From positions 1 to 64,000 of the forward strand of contig CACFLJ010000001.1 of NCBI GenBank assembly GCA_902567045.1: a stretch of 64,000 nt of DNA, read 5' to 3'. Below are positions 27,118 to 36,520 of this stretch, piece after piece (position 1 is the stretch's first letter; each line of letters starts with the position of its first letter). Both the position numbers and the translations under genes were made by a program. The notes below the pieces were generated by a model that was not told the DNA's origin, did not search any database, and saw nothing but the letters and a program-made list of their open reading frames with translations. This DNA comes from an uncultured Pelagibacteraceae bacterium. Its GTDB lineage: Bacteria; Pseudomonadota; Alphaproteobacteria; Pelagibacterales; Pelagibacteraceae.

Positions 27118-28389
27118 TTATGCTGGTTTATTCATTGAGTTAAAAAACTCAGCATTGTTTTTAGTTGTTTTTAATTTCGAATTAATAAAATCAATAGCAT
27201 CCATTGACCCCATTGGAGCAATAATTCTTCTTAAGACATTCATTTTTTGGAGATCATTTTTATCAAATATCAGTTCTTCTCGTCTTGTTCCTGATTTAGT
27301 AATATCAATTGCAGGGTAAATTCTTTTCTCTGAAATTTTTCTATCCAGGATAGTTTCACTATTACCCGTTCCTTTAAATTCCTCAAAAATCACTTCATCC
27401 ATTCTGCTACCTGTATCAATCAGGGCTGTTGCAATAATGGTTAAAGATCCACCTTCTTCAATATTTCTGGCTGCTCCAAAAAATCTCTTTGGTCTTTGAA
27501 GAGCATTCGCATCTACTCCACCTGTCAAAACTTTACCAGAACTTGGTACAACTGCATTATAGGCTCTTCCTAGTCTAGTTATGGAATCTAATAAAATCAC
27601 AACATCTTTTTTATGTTCAGTTAACCTTTTAGCTTTTTCAATAACCATTTCTGCTACAGCTACGTGACGTTGTGCTGGTTCATCAAAGGTAGAACTAATA
27701 ACTTCACCTTTAACTGTTCTCTGCATATCTGTAACTTCCTCAGGTCTTTCATCTATTAATAGAACCATAAGGTAACATTCAGGATGATTAGCTGTGATAG
27801 AGTTAGCTATACTTTGTAAAATCATTGTTTTACCAGCTTTTGGAGGTGAAATGATTAAAGATCTTTGACCCTTTCCAATTGGACTGACAAGATCAATAAG
27901 TCTTGGGGTTAAGTCAGGTTTTTTTTCAACTTTATTTGTTTCAACTTCCATACCCAATTGTTTGTTTGGATAAAGGGGAGTTAAGTTATCAAAAGCAATT
28001 TTATGTTTAAATTTATCTGGTTCTTCAAAATTTATTTTACTAACTTGAAGAAGTGCAAAATATCTCTCTCCTTCTTTTGGAGATCTAATAGGTCCTTCAA
28101 CACTATCACCAGTTCTTAAACCAAATCTTCTGATTTGACTTGGGCTTACGTATATATCATCTGCACCCGGTAAGTAATTAGACTCCATTGCTCTAAGAAA
28201 GCCAAAACCGTCTTGGAGTAATTGCAAGACGCCTCCACCGGTAATCTCTTCACCTTTTTCTGCAAGCTTTTTTAAAATTGCAAAATAAATTTCTTGTCTA
28301 CGTAATGTGCTAGCGTTTTCTATACCTAGCTTTTCAGCTTCGGTGATTAACTTTTCTGAGCTTTTTTCTTTTAATTCTTGAATATTCAT
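27118..28389 (-). CDS. rho: Transcription termination factor Rho
   Basis: Hexameric RNA helicase. The N-terminal RNA-binding OB fold contains [16 protein letters not shown] and [16 protein letters not shown]. The ATPase core has the Walker [12 protein letters not shown], followed by [25 protein letters not shown] and [13 protein letters not shown]. Length 423 aa, typical of the compact alphaproteobacterial form. Confidence 0.99.
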   Translation of the reverse strand: MNIQELKEKSSEKLITEAEKLGIENASTLRRQEIYFAILKKLAEKGEEITGGGVLQLLQDGFGFLRAMESNYLPGADDIYVSPSQIRRFGLRTGDSVEGPIRSPKEGERYFALLQVSKINFEEPDKFKHKIAFDNLTPLYPNKQLGMEVETNKVEKKPDLTPRLIDLVSPIGKGQRSLIISPPKAGKTMILQSIANSITANHPECYLMVLLIDERPEEVTDMQRTVKGEVISSTFDEPAQRHVAVAEMVIEKAKRLTEHKKDVVILLDSITRLGRAYNAVVPSSGKVLTGGVDANALQRPKRFFGAARNIEEGGSLTIIATALIDTGSRMDEVIFEEFKGTGNSETILDRKISEKRIYPAIDITKSGTRREELIFDKNDLQKMNVLRRIIAPMGSMDAIDFINSKLKTTKNNAEFFNSMNKPA

Positions 28390-28448
28390 GTGTGGAAGTT
28401 TTTGTTAAAGATATTCTAAATATATATACTGATGTAAAAATTTCAACC

Positions 28449-28883
28449 CTAGATAGGCTTAAAAACCACAATAAAAACAATGAAAATAAGCAATACTGTA
28501 GGTATTTCGTTTATTATCCTAAAAAATCTGGATGATTTTGAGTTTTCTTTAGATTTTAACGAGCGCATACATTTGCCCAGATACTCATGATAAAGTGTTA
28601 AAATCACTACTGATAAAATTTTAAGCTGTAACCATAAATAGGCGAAACTTTCAATTCCATTTATCCAAATTAATATAATTCCAAAAAGCCAAGACAAAAT
28701 CATGGCTGGTCGCATGATATAATTATAAAGCTTTCTTTCCATCGTTTCAAAAATTTCAGTAGCTTGATCCTTTTCAAAATTTTCGACGTGATAAACAAAA
28801 ATTCTTGGTAAATATAATAACCCTGCCATCCAAGAAATTACTGCTATTAGATGAAGTGATTTAAATAAAAGATACCCACTCAT
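28449..28883 (-). CDS. hemJ: HemJ, protoporphyrinogen IX oxidase
   Basis: Membrane enzyme oxidising protoporphyrinogen IX before iron insertion. It has four predicted membrane spans, the N-terminal YLLFKSLHLIAVISWMAGLLYLPRIFVYH with the conserved heme-ligand His, and a central MRPAMILSWLFG and YHEYLGKCMRSL. Length 144 aa, normal. It lies 3 bp downstream of hemH and is followed by rho, so hemE-hemH-hemJ form the last haem-synthesis steps in one run. Confidence 0.92.
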   Translation of the reverse strand: MSGYLLFKSLHLIAVISWMAGLLYLPRIFVYHVENFEKDQATEIFETMERKLYNYIMRPAMILSWLFGIILIWINGIESFAYLWLQLKILSVVILTLYHEYLGKCMRSLKSKENSKSSRFFRIINEIPTVLLIFIVFIVVFKPI

Positions 28884-28886
28884 TGA

Positions 28887-29879
28887 TTATAAATTCTTTG
28901 AAATAAGATGTTTGAATAAAGAAATATGATCTTCATTATCATTTAAGCAAGGTATCATTTCAAAGTTTTCACCACCTGATTTGATAAAGCTTTCTTTCCC
29001 TTGGATGGATATTTCTTCTAAAGTCTCAACACAATCAGATGAAAAACCAGGACATATAACTAAAATATTTTTTTTTCCCTCTTTGGGCAAGGCTTCAAAG
29101 GTTTTGTCTGTATAAGGTTGCAGCCATTCTTGAGGACCAAATCTTGATTGAAATGTTGTCATAATTTTAAAATCTGAATATTTTTCTGAAATAAGTCTAG
29201 TGGTTTTATGACAATAGCAATGATAAGGGTCTCCCTTGTCAAAATATTTTTTTGGTATTCCATGATACGAAGCTACTATTAAGTCTGGTTTCCAATTAAT
29301 TTCGTTAATTTTTTTTACAATACTATTTTTAATAGCATCTATATAAAGAGGTTCGGACTCATAATGAGGAATTATTTTTAAATTCGGTTGCCATCTCATT
29401 TTCATAAGAGTTCTATATACCTCGTCACATACAGTTGCAGTCGTTGCAGCAGCATATTGGGGATAAAGAGGTAGTATTATTAAATTCTCACAACCTTTTT
29501 CATGAAGTTGATTTATTTTGCTTTTGATACCTGGATTGCCATACCTCATAGCAAAATCAACAATCAACTTTTCGTTGCCAATTTTCTCTGATAATTTTTG
29601 AGCTTGGCTTTCTGTAAAAAACCTAAGTGGTGACATGTTCTTATCTTTCATCCATATCTCTTTGTAGGCTTTGGCAGTTTTTGATGGCCTAAAAGTAAGT
29701 ATAAATAAGTTAAGAATTACTTGCCAAATAATAGGATTTACTTCGATAACTCTTCTATCTGATAAAAATTCCTTTAAATATTTCCTTATATCCAGCCAAC
29801 TAGTGGAATCGGGTGTACCAAGATTTATAATTAAAACCCCTGTTTTACCATAATTAACTTTTGGGTGGTCTGATCTCAT
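28887..29879 (-). CDS. hemH: Ferrochelatase
   Basis: Inserts Fe2+ into protoporphyrin IX. Signatures are TGVLIINLGTPDS (N-terminus), PLRFFTESQAQKL, MRYGNPGIKS, ILPLYPQYAAATTATVCDE, VASYHGIPKKYFDKGDPYHCYCHKTTRL with the catalytic His, and FQSRFGPQEWLQPYTD. Length 330 aa. It overlaps hemE by 4 bp. Confidence 0.98.
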   Translation of the reverse strand: MRSDHPKVNYGKTGVLIINLGTPDSTSWLDIRKYLKEFLSDRRVIEVNPIIWQVILNLFILTFRPSKTAKAYKEIWMKDKNMSPLRFFTESQAQKLSEKIGNEKLIVDFAMRYGNPGIKSKINQLHEKGCENLIILPLYPQYAAATTATVCDEVYRTLMKMRWQPNLKIIPHYESEPLYIDAIKNSIVKKINEINWKPDLIVASYHGIPKKYFDKGDPYHCYCHKTTRLISEKYSDFKIMTTFQSRFGPQEWLQPYTDKTFEALPKEGKKNILVICPGFSSDCVETLEEISIQGKESFIKSGGENFEMIPCLNDNEDHISLFKHLISKNL

Positions 29880-30877
29880 TTAAAATCTCTTACAATTTTA
29901 ATCAAGTCTTCAACCATTTCAATTTTAGTTTCTGGTAGAATCCCATGACCTAAATTAAATATGTATGGATGATCCTTAAAAATATGAAGATATTTTTCTA
30001 CTTCTTTTTTAAGGATTTCTTTATCAGTCAATAATATTTTAGGGTCAAGCCCCCCTTGGATGGGAATTTTTATTTCTTTTACTATTTTTTCTGGATCAAC
30101 ATCATAATCTATATTTACTGCATCTGGTTTAACTATCTCACAGAAATTTTTGTAATCTTTAATACCTCTTGGAAAACAAATTACAGGAATACCTAATTGT
30201 TTAACATATTCTACAATATTTAGTGTGGGCACATAAATGTATTCAGGAATTTTATTTTCTAGTAATCCTGCCCAACTATCAAAAATTTGAATTACTTTGG
30301 CCCCAGCTTCAACTTGATTTTTTATATGAACTTTTAAGAATTTTTCAATAATTCCTAATAGTCTGTTTATTAGAAATTCATCTTTAAAAAATTCACCTGT
30401 TAGACCTTTTTTTGGTGATGATCTATTAATCATGTAAACAAGAATAGTCCATGGAGCCCCAACAAAACCTATCATGTCTTTATCATCCATTAAAGGGTCC
30501 TGGGAAGTTTTGGAAATTGCTTTGTAAACTTTATAAACTTTTTCTGTAAAGTTAATTTCGTCAACATTTTTAATATTATCTAATTCTAGTTCTCCAAGTT
30601 TTGGCCCAAAGTTTTTCTCAAATTCTACTTTTTGACCAAGACCATATGGTAACATCAAAATATCAGAAAATATTACTGCACCATCAAATCCAAATCTCTT
30701 TATAGGTTGAAGAGTTATTTCAGATGCTAAATCGCTATTTAAACAAAGTTTTATAAAATCTGTATTTTTTTTTCTTATATCTCGAAATTCAGGTAAATAC
30801 CTTCCTGCTTGTCTCATTAACCATATAGGATTAGTTTTGGTATCTTTATTTTTTATACAGTTAGTTAAGGGACTCAT
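29876..30877 (-). CDS. hemE: Uroporphyrinogen decarboxylase
   Basis: Fifth step of haem synthesis. Signatures are PIWLMRQAGRYLPEFR (N-terminus), DGAVIFSDILMLPYGLG, GFVGAPWTILVYM, IQIFDSWAGLL and NLGHGILPETKIEMVEDLI. Length 333 aa. It marks one side of the predicted replication origin, as hemE does in Caulobacter and Rickettsia. Confidence 0.98.
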   Translation of the reverse strand: MSPLTNCIKNKDTKTNPIWLMRQAGRYLPEFRDIRKKNTDFIKLCLNSDLASEITLQPIKRFGFDGAVIFSDILMLPYGLGQKVEFEKNFGPKLGELELDNIKNVDEINFTEKVYKVYKAISKTSQDPLMDDKDMIGFVGAPWTILVYMINRSSPKKGLTGEFFKDEFLINRLLGIIEKFLKVHIKNQVEAGAKVIQIFDSWAGLLENKIPEYIYVPTLNIVEYVKQLGIPVICFPRGIKDYKNFCEIVKPDAVNIDYDVDPEKIVKEIKIPIQGGLDPKILLTDKEILKKEVEKYLHIFKDHPYIFNLGHGILPETKIEMVEDLIKIVRDFK

Positions 30878-31161
30878 ATAAATAGATATATATTATTTAC
30901 TTTATTAGTATTATGTATTGTGAATAACGTAAATTAGTCAATTATCACATTTTGTTAACTCTTTATTAATAATTAAGATCTCGAATTAGCCCTATTTTAT
31001 AAGGATTAATCAAGATTTCTCATATTTTATGTATATTATGTATAACTTTGTTAACATTTTATAATTTAGTTAATTTGATGGAAAAAAAACTAACTATTAT
31101 TATCCAAAGGGGTAAATCTGAATTTTTCTTATTTTACTTATAGATTATAAACACTTTATAC
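30878..31161. other. Candidate chromosomal replication origin (oriC)
   Basis: A 284-bp AT-rich gap between divergent hemE and the PPDK regulator. The same gene pair encloses oriC in Caulobacter crescentus and Rickettsia. A perfect DnaA box (TTATTCACA on the minus strand) is at 30919-30927, and a one-mismatch box TTATCCAAA at 31100-31108. TTAA-N7-TTAA at 30955-30969 matches a CtrA-type motif, though such matches are frequent in A/T sequence. Between the boxes is an almost pure A/T stretch suited to unwinding. parAB and parS lie within 11 kb. Confidence 0.72.
30919..30927 (-). promoter_or_regulatory. DnaA box
   Basis: TGTGAATAA on the plus strand equals TTATTCACA on the minus strand, an exact match to the consensus TTATNCACA, in the proposed origin. 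Confidence 0.65.
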
Positions 31162-31989
31162 ATGAGAAATTTATATCAAATATATTTAATATCAGACTCT
31201 ACAGGCGAAACACTTGATAGAATTTTTTTAGCTTTGAAAGCACAATTTCCTAATTTCGAATACGAGACAAATCATTTTTCTTTTACTCGTACCGAAAGTC
31301 AAACTCTCACTATACTAAAACAGGCAAAAAAAGATAAAAATTCTATTATTTTATATACTATTGTTAATAGTAAATTAGCAAAATATCTTACAGAAAAAGC
31401 CTACGAAAGAAAAATACCTTGTTTTGGAGTTCTTGGGGATTTAATTTTAAATTTTTCAAAAGTCTTAAATCAAAAAGCTTCTCACCAACCAAGTGGGCAA
31501 CATATTCTAAATGAAGAATACTATGACAGAATTGAAGCTATTCAATTCACCATGAACCATGATGATGGTAATCAAACTGATGATATTGAAAAATCAGATA
31601 TTATTTTGTTAGGTGTGAGTAGAACCAGCAAAACACCAACTTCCATTTATCTAGCTAATAGAGGTTTTAAAACTTCAAATATTCCACTAGTAAATGAAAA
31701 TTCAATACCATCCAAAGTTACCAAAAAAAATTTTAGACCATGTGTTGTTGGATTAGTTACAGAAGCAGAAAGATTATACGATTTAAGAAAAAATAGATTG
31801 AATTCGTTAAAAGAAGATCAAAATAGTGAATATATAAATATTGATAAGATTAGAGATGAACTAAATAGTGCTAGAAAATTATTCAAAGAGAATAATTGGC
31901 CGACGATAGATGTAACAAGAAAATCAGTTGAGGAAACAGCTGCATCAGTAATAAAAATTTTTGAGATCAGGAATAAAAAAAATGCTTAG
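31162..31989 (+). CDS. Pyruvate, phosphate dikinase regulatory protein (bifunctional kinase/pyrophosphorylase)
   Basis: DUF299/PPRP family: ADP-dependent phosphorylation and phosphate-dependent reactivation of PPDK or PEP synthase. Motifs are YLISDSTGETLDRIFLA (N-terminus) and the nucleotide loop ILLGVSRTSKTPTSIYLANRG (about 152-172). IDVTRKSVEETAASV near the end is conserved. Length 275 aa. It is first in the block ppdK regulator-maf-aroE-coaE-dnaQ known from the Caulobacter origin region. It overlaps maf by 8 bp. Confidence 0.95.
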   Translation: MRNLYQIYLISDSTGETLDRIFLALKAQFPNFEYETNHFSFTRTESQTLTILKQAKKDKNSIILYTIVNSKLAKYLTEKAYERKIPCFGVLGDLILNFSKVLNQKASHQPSGQHILNEEYYDRIEAIQFTMNHDDGNQTDDIEKSDIILLGVSRTSKTPTSIYLANRGFKTSNIPLVNENSIPSKVTKKNFRPCVVGLVTEAERLYDLRKNRLNSLKEDQNSEYINIDKIRDELNSARKLFKENNWPTIDVTRKSVEETAASVIKIFEIRNKKNA

Positions 31990-32566
31990 TATTATATTGG
32001 CATCAAAAAGTAAAATTAGAAAAGAAATACTTAATAAGCACAATGTTCTCTGTGATGTTGAAGTATCGAACGTAGATGAAGAACCAATCAAAGAGAGTTT
32101 GATAAAAGAAGGAGTATCGCCAGAAATCATATCTAAAAACCTTGCTGAATTAAAAGCAAATAAAGTAAGTCAAAAAAAGAACGACAGCCTTGTTTTGGGC
32201 GCAGATAGTGTAATAGACCTATCGGGTGAGTTAATATCAAAACCAGAGAGTAGGGATGAGGCACTTAAAATTTTAAAAAAGCTCAATGGAAAAAAACACT
32301 CTTTAATTAGTTCAGTTTGTATATCTAAAAATGGTTCAATGATATGGAATTACACAGATAAAGCATATTTAACAATGAAAAATTTTTCCGAAGATGAACT
32401 AAAACTTTATCTTAGTAAAATTAGTGATGAAAAGTTATTCGCATATAATGTTTACCAAATTGAGGGAGAGGGAAGAGCTTTATTTTCAAGTATCGAAGGA
32501 GATGAAGATACAATAATGGGCTTACCTATTAAAAAAATTAAGGAATATTTAGAACTACAAAAATGA
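31982..32566 (+). CDS. Maf-family nucleotide pyrophosphatase
   Basis: Hydrolyses non-canonical or modified NTPs (dTTP/UTP or m7GTP subgroup). The N-terminal SIILASKSKIRKEIL corresponds to the LASxSPRR motif, here with SKIR. The catalytic LVLGADSVID and SKPESRDEALKILKKLNGKKHSLISSVC are present. ATG at 31982 is chosen over TTG at 31961. Length 194 aa. It overlaps the upstream gene by 8 bp and aroE by 4 bp. Confidence 0.94.
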   Translation: MLSIILASKSKIRKEILNKHNVLCDVEVSNVDEEPIKESLIKEGVSPEIISKNLAELKANKVSQKKNDSLVLGADSVIDLSGELISKPESRDEALKILKKLNGKKHSLISSVCISKNGSMIWNYTDKAYLTMKNFSEDELKLYLSKISDEKLFAYNVYQIEGEGRALFSSIEGDEDTIMGLPIKKIKEYLELQK

Positions 32567-33357
32567 AAAAATTTTTAGTAATAGGAAATCCAATTGAACA
32601 TTCTTTATCTCCAAAGTTACATAATTATTGGATAAAAGAGAATAATTTAGATGCAATTTATGCAAAACTTGAAACCTATGACAATGATTTACCTGAACTA
32701 TGTAAATCCATCAAAAAGGGAGATTTGGGGGGTTTAAATGTTACTGTTCCTTTTAAAAAATCTATAATACCTCACCTAGATATTTTAAGCAGTAATGCAT
32801 TAAGAACACAATCTGTAAATACTGTCTCATTAAATAAAGGTCACTTAATTGGAGATAACACTGATATTAACGGGTTTGAATTAAGTATTAGAAAATTAAA
32901 TTATGATGTTAGCGATAAGACAGTTCTGATATTAGGTGCAGGTGGAGTTGTGCCGTCAATAATATTTTCATTGTTAAGGATGAAAGTATCAAAAATATTT
33001 TTGAGTAATAGAACTAAAAAAAAAGCTGAAAATTTAAAAAATTTTTTCAATGAGATTAATATTCTGGAATGGGGTGATTTACCAAAGTTTGATATGATAA
33101 TAAATGCCACTACTTTAGGTTTAAATAAAGCAGATAAGTTTGGCATAGACTTTTCTCAAGCTGGTCAAAACAAGCTTTTTTATGATGTTATATACGCACC
33201 ATTTCAAACAGAGTTTTCAGAGGCAGGAAATGCAAAGGGTAATTTAATTGAAAATGGTTTAAATATGTTTTTATTTCAAGGCCAACAAGCTTTTAATATT
33301 TGGCATAATGTAGAACCAGAAATTAATAAAGAATTAATTGAATTTCTAAAAAAATGA
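32563..33357 (+). CDS. aroE: Shikimate dehydrogenase
   Basis: Reduces 3-dehydroshikimate with NADPH in aromatic amino acid synthesis. The shikimate site is VIGNPIEHSLSPKLHNYW and GLNVTVPFKKSI with the catalytic Lys. The NADP-binding loop is LILGAGGVVPSIIFSL, followed by LSNRTKKKAENL. Length 264 aa. In the conserved origin-proximal operon. Confidence 0.97.
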   Translation: MKKFLVIGNPIEHSLSPKLHNYWIKENNLDAIYAKLETYDNDLPELCKSIKKGDLGGLNVTVPFKKSIIPHLDILSSNALRTQSVNTVSLNKGHLIGDNTDINGFELSIRKLNYDVSDKTVLILGAGGVVPSIIFSLLRMKVSKIFLSNRTKKKAENLKNFFNEINILEWGDLPKFDMIINATTLGLNKADKFGIDFSQAGQNKLFYDVIYAPFQTEFSEAGNAKGNLIENGLNMFLFQGQQAFNIWHNVEPEINKELIEFLKK

Positions 33358-33380
33358 AAATATGAGTTTTAAAATTAAAC

Positions 33381-33974
33381 ATGATTAGAGTTGGAATAAT
33401 TGGTGGTATAGGTTCAGGAAAATCTTTTATTTCAAGGCTTTTTGAATGTCCAGTATTTAATGCAGATGATGAAGTAAAATATATTTATAAAAAAAATAAG
33501 GAGTGTTTTAATAAATTAAAAAAAAAATTACCAAAATTTATAAAATCATTTCCTATTAAAAAAAAAGAACTCATATCTTCCATAAGTTCAAATAAGAGAA
33601 ACCTTAAAATTATATCTTCCGTTGTTCACCCTTTAGTAAGAAAAAGTATGAAAAGATTTATAATAAGAAATAAGAAGAGTGAAGTTATTATTTTTGATAT
33701 CCCTTTATTAATAGAAAACAAACTCAATAAAAAAAAAGATATAATTATTTTTGTTAAATCAAATAAATCCAAAGTCTTAAACAGATTAAAAAAGAGGCCG
33801 AATTTTAATAAGAAATTGCTAAAGAATCTTAAAGAAAACCAGTTTATCTTATCTAAAAAAGAAAAATTAGCTGACTATGTCATTAATAATAATTTTCCAG
33901 TAAATGTAATGAAAAAAAAAGTTAAAATAATAAAAAAAAAAATTTTAAATGAAAGAAATAGTTCTAGATACTGA
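33381..33974 (+). CDS. coaE: Dephospho-CoA kinase
   Basis: Last step of coenzyme A synthesis. The P-loop is GIIGGIGSGKSFISRLF (about 5-21). The conserved FNADDEVKYIY and VVHPLVRK follow, then IIFDIPLLIE. The C-terminal part is unusually Lys-rich. Length 197 aa. It overlaps dnaQ by 26 bp. Confidence 0.95.
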   Translation: MIRVGIIGGIGSGKSFISRLFECPVFNADDEVKYIYKKNKECFNKLKKKLPKFIKSFPIKKKELISSISSNKRNLKIISSVVHPLVRKSMKRFIIRNKKSEVIIFDIPLLIENKLNKKKDIIIFVKSNKSKVLNRLKKRPNFNKKLLKNLKENQFILSKKEKLADYVINNNFPVNVMKKKVKIIKKKILNERNSSRY

Positions 33975-34614
33975 GACAACAGGCTTATCAGTTAGAGATG
34001 GGCATAGAATTGTAGAAATTGGTTGTATAGAATTAGATAACTTAATACCAACAAAAAATATATTTCATTTTTATTTAAATCCTGAAAGAAAAGTATCAGA
34101 GAAAGCATTTGAAGTGCACGGTTATTCTGATGAATTTTTAGCAACCAAACAAAAATTTGCTGATATAGCAGATGATTTTATAGATTTTATTAAGGATAAA
34201 AAAATTATTATACATAATGCTGAATTTGATATTGGTCATTTAAATAATGAATTAACTTTAATTGGAAAGCCAAAGATAAGTACTGCAAATGTCATTGATA
34301 CTTTAGAATTAGCGCGAAATAAATTTCCAGGATCAGGAATAAGCTTAGATGCACTATGCAAAAGGTTTAGAATTGACAATTCAAGGAGAGAAAAACATAC
34401 TGCTCTGATTGATTGTGATTTACTTGCAAAAGTTTACATAAATTTAATTGATCAAAAAGAACCTACTCTAAATCTAGTTGAAAATAGTGAAAATAATATT
34501 TCTTTGTCTCAAGGTGGAGTAGAATATTATAAAAAAGTAATTAAGCCAACTGAACAAGAGCTACTGAACCATAAAGAATTTCTTAAAAAAAATTTAAAAA
34601 AAAATTTCTTTTAG
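33949..34614 (+). CDS. dnaQ: DNA polymerase III epsilon subunit (proofreading exonuclease)
   Basis: 3'-5' exonuclease of the DEDDh class. Exo I is IVLDTETTGLSVRDGHRIVEIG, Exo II is IIHNAEFDIGHLNNEL, and Exo III contains HTALIDCDLLAKVY with the catalytic His and Asp. A C-terminal tail of about 45 residues would bind the polymerase alpha subunit. Length 221 aa. The ATG lies inside coaE. Confidence 0.97.
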   Translation: MKEIVLDTETTGLSVRDGHRIVEIGCIELDNLIPTKNIFHFYLNPERKVSEKAFEVHGYSDEFLATKQKFADIADDFIDFIKDKKIIIHNAEFDIGHLNNELTLIGKPKISTANVIDTLELARNKFPGSGISLDALCKRFRIDNSRREKHTALIDCDLLAKVYINLIDQKEPTLNLVENSENNISLSQGGVEYYKKVIKPTEQELLNHKEFLKKNLKKNFF

Positions 34615-35033
34615 TTTAATCTTTCTTTATATAGTTTTTCAAAATCAATCTTATTACCAAATTTTAAATCTGGTAAACCTGAAGTTCGTAGAATAGTCAA
34701 AAACTTTTCCTCTAACTCTGGATACATCATTATTTGAAGATCACTTAATATTATTTTTTCTAGATCTGCCTTACTAATTTTTAAATCAAGTATCTCAATG
34801 ACGTTTGCATATGCGATTTGAAAAAAGCCCTTTTCTTTTTTTTTGTTTGGATTTTCATATGTTAAAGTAGTTAAAACTTCTATCATTTTTCTTTTTAAAG
34901 GTTTTGAATTAATATCAACTTTCATTTTATATTCTGGAATAGTATTTCTAATTGTTACTAAAGCTTCTGGGCTTGGAATTTCAACTGATAAATCTTTAAT
35001 ATAACTTACAATTATTTTAAATTTATTTTCCAT
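34611..35033 (-). CDS. secB: SecB, protein-export chaperone
   Basis: Tetrameric chaperone keeping preproteins unfolded for SecA. Matches the SecB fold: YIKDLSVEIPSPEAL near the N-terminus, then YKMKVDINSKPL and LSDLQIMMYPELEEKF. The usual acidic C-terminal SecA tail is not evident. Length 140 aa. It overlaps dnaQ by 4 bp and fxsA by 11 bp. Confidence 0.92.
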   Translation of the reverse strand: MENKFKIIVSYIKDLSVEIPSPEALVTIRNTIPEYKMKVDINSKPLKRKMIEVLTTLTYENPNKKKEKGFFQIAYANVIEILDLKISKADLEKIILSDLQIMMYPELEEKFLTILRTSGLPDLKFGNKIDFEKLYKERLN

Positions 35034-35451
35034 CTTTATCCTCTATATCTTCATAATCTCCCTCAATATAATTTTTTCCTCTATCATTATCTTTTTTTTT
35101 AGATGTATTTTTTTTTGAATACTTACTAAGAATTATTTTTCTTGTAACAGGAAAAACTAATAAAATACCTATAATATCAGTAGCAAATCCTGGTAATATT
35201 AATAAAAGAGCTGCGAAAGCAATTGCCGCCCCCGAAACTATTTCATAAAGTGGTAGTTCATTTTTAACTAACTGAGACATACCTGAACGCAATGTGTTAA
35301 ATCCTTCATATCTTGCGTACCAAATACCCACAACTGCAGTTGTAAGAATTAATAAAATGGTGTTTAAAGCTCCTATTTCTGATCCAACCTTTATAAATAG
35401 GTAGATTTCAATAAGAGGTATCCCTAAAATGAGAATTATTACTGTGTTCAT
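35023..35451 (-). CDS. FxsA-family membrane protein
   Basis: Small inner-membrane protein of the FxsA family, whose E. coli member alleviates F exclusion of phage T7; its cellular role is unclear. There are three or four hydrophobic spans, the conserved PLIEIYLFIKVGSEIGALNTI, the repeat-like RYEGFNTLRSGMSQL, and a GxxLxLPGFATDIIGILLVFP motif. The C-terminus is Lys/Asp-rich. Length 142 aa. It is upstream of and overlaps secB. Confidence 0.9.
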   Translation of the reverse strand: MNTVIILILGIPLIEIYLFIKVGSEIGALNTILLILTTAVVGIWYARYEGFNTLRSGMSQLVKNELPLYEIVSGAAIAFAALLLILPGFATDIIGILLVFPVTRKIILSKYSKKNTSKKKDNDRGKNYIEGDYEDIEDKDGK

Positions 35452-35509
35452 TTGTCTATAATGTAAATTGCAGGTTGAAATTAATCAACATAGTAAATAT
35501 TATTAATAT

Positions 35510-36100
35510 ATGAGTTACAGCTTTGAGTACATCGATATAATACTACTGGCAATGATAGCGGGTTTTATTTTCCTAAGATTAAGAGGAATTTTAGGTAAAA
35601 AAACTGGTTTTGAAGAAAATATTAATTCGAGTTTTCCTCATGAAGAGGTCCCAGAAACAAAAACTTCTCCTATTTTAAATGCTAATACTTTTGACGATGC
35701 AGCAAAAAAAGATTTTTTAAATGGTGCTAAAATTGCTTATGAAAGCATTATTACTAGTTTCTCTAAAGGGGATCTAAAATCAATAAAAAATCTTTTAGCA
35801 AAAAATGTATACGAGCAGTTTGATGAAGCAATCAAAGACAAAAAAGCAAGAAATGTTACTTCTGATACTACCTTTATCGGTATTAATTCGGCAGAAATCA
35901 AAGAGCATAATCAAAATAAAAATATGCTTGAAGTAACTGTTGAATTTGTAAGTGAAATAATATCTTGCATTAAAGATAAAGATAATAAAATTATTTCAGG
36001 TGATGCTCAAAAAGTTAAAAAAGTATTAGATACTTGGAAATTTACAAAAGATAGCACATCAAAAAACCCTAACTGGTTAATAGTAGATACCCAAGCTTAG
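35510..36100 (+). CDS. Tim44-like domain protein
   Basis: A single N-terminal membrane helix (residues about 8-25, IDIILLAMIAGFIFLRL) with the conserved LRxxLGKKTG, then a Tim44-like C-terminal domain (FLNGAKIAYESIITSFSKGDLKSIKNLLAKNVYEQF...). Its mitochondrial relative anchors mtHsp70 to the import pore. The bacterial function is unknown but membrane-associated. Length 196 aa. It is followed without a gap by the Smr gene. Confidence 0.9.
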   Translation: MSYSFEYIDIILLAMIAGFIFLRLRGILGKKTGFEENINSSFPHEEVPETKTSPILNANTFDDAAKKDFLNGAKIAYESIITSFSKGDLKSIKNLLAKNVYEQFDEAIKDKKARNVTSDTTFIGINSAEIKEHNQNKNMLEVTVEFVSEIISCIKDKDNKIISGDAQKVKKVLDTWKFTKDSTSKNPNWLIVDTQA

Positions 36101-36517
36101 TTGAACAAAAAAATATCAGATAAAGATAAACAAGACTGGCAAGATTTTTTAGATAGTACTGATAAATTAGAAAATAAAGATCAAAAAATTTCTCCAACAC
36201 CTAATAGACATATTGAAAGATCTATTGATTTGCATGGATATACCCTAGAGGAAGCAAATCAAAAGATGACTTCTTATATAGAAGAATGTTTTATTAATGG
36301 AGTTAATAAAATTAATGTAATCACAGGAAAGGGACTAAGATCAAAAAATTTAAATGACCCATATCAATCTAGTAATTTGAGTATACTAAAACACTCAGTA
36401 CCTAATTTTATTAAAGGTAGTGATCATTTAATGAACAAAATTGTAAGTATTGATTTTGAAGCTGTTGAAAATCCATCCGTTGGAAATTTTGATATTTTTT
36501 TAAGAAAAAAAAAATAA
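36101..36517 (+). CDS. Smr-domain endonuclease-like protein
   Basis: A C-terminal Smr domain (about 50-138) with the IDLHGYTLEEA motif and VITGKGLRSK (TGxG motif). Smr domains nick DNA or, in SmrB-type proteins, cleave mRNA on collided ribosomes. The start is a TTG immediately after the tim44 stop; no ATG lies before the domain, so the TTG is the likely initiator. Length 138 aa. Confidence 0.88.
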   Translation: MNKKISDKDKQDWQDFLDSTDKLENKDQKISPTPNRHIERSIDLHGYTLEEANQKMTSYIEECFINGVNKINVITGKGLRSKNLNDPYQSSNLSILKHSVPNFIKGSDHLMNKIVSIDFEAVENPSVGNFDIFLRKKK

Positions 36518-36520
36518 GAA

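Noticed and set aside
30955-30969. CtrA box as firm evidence for CtrA control of oriC
   Set aside because: TTAA-N7-TTAA is common by chance at this base composition; kept only as supporting context.
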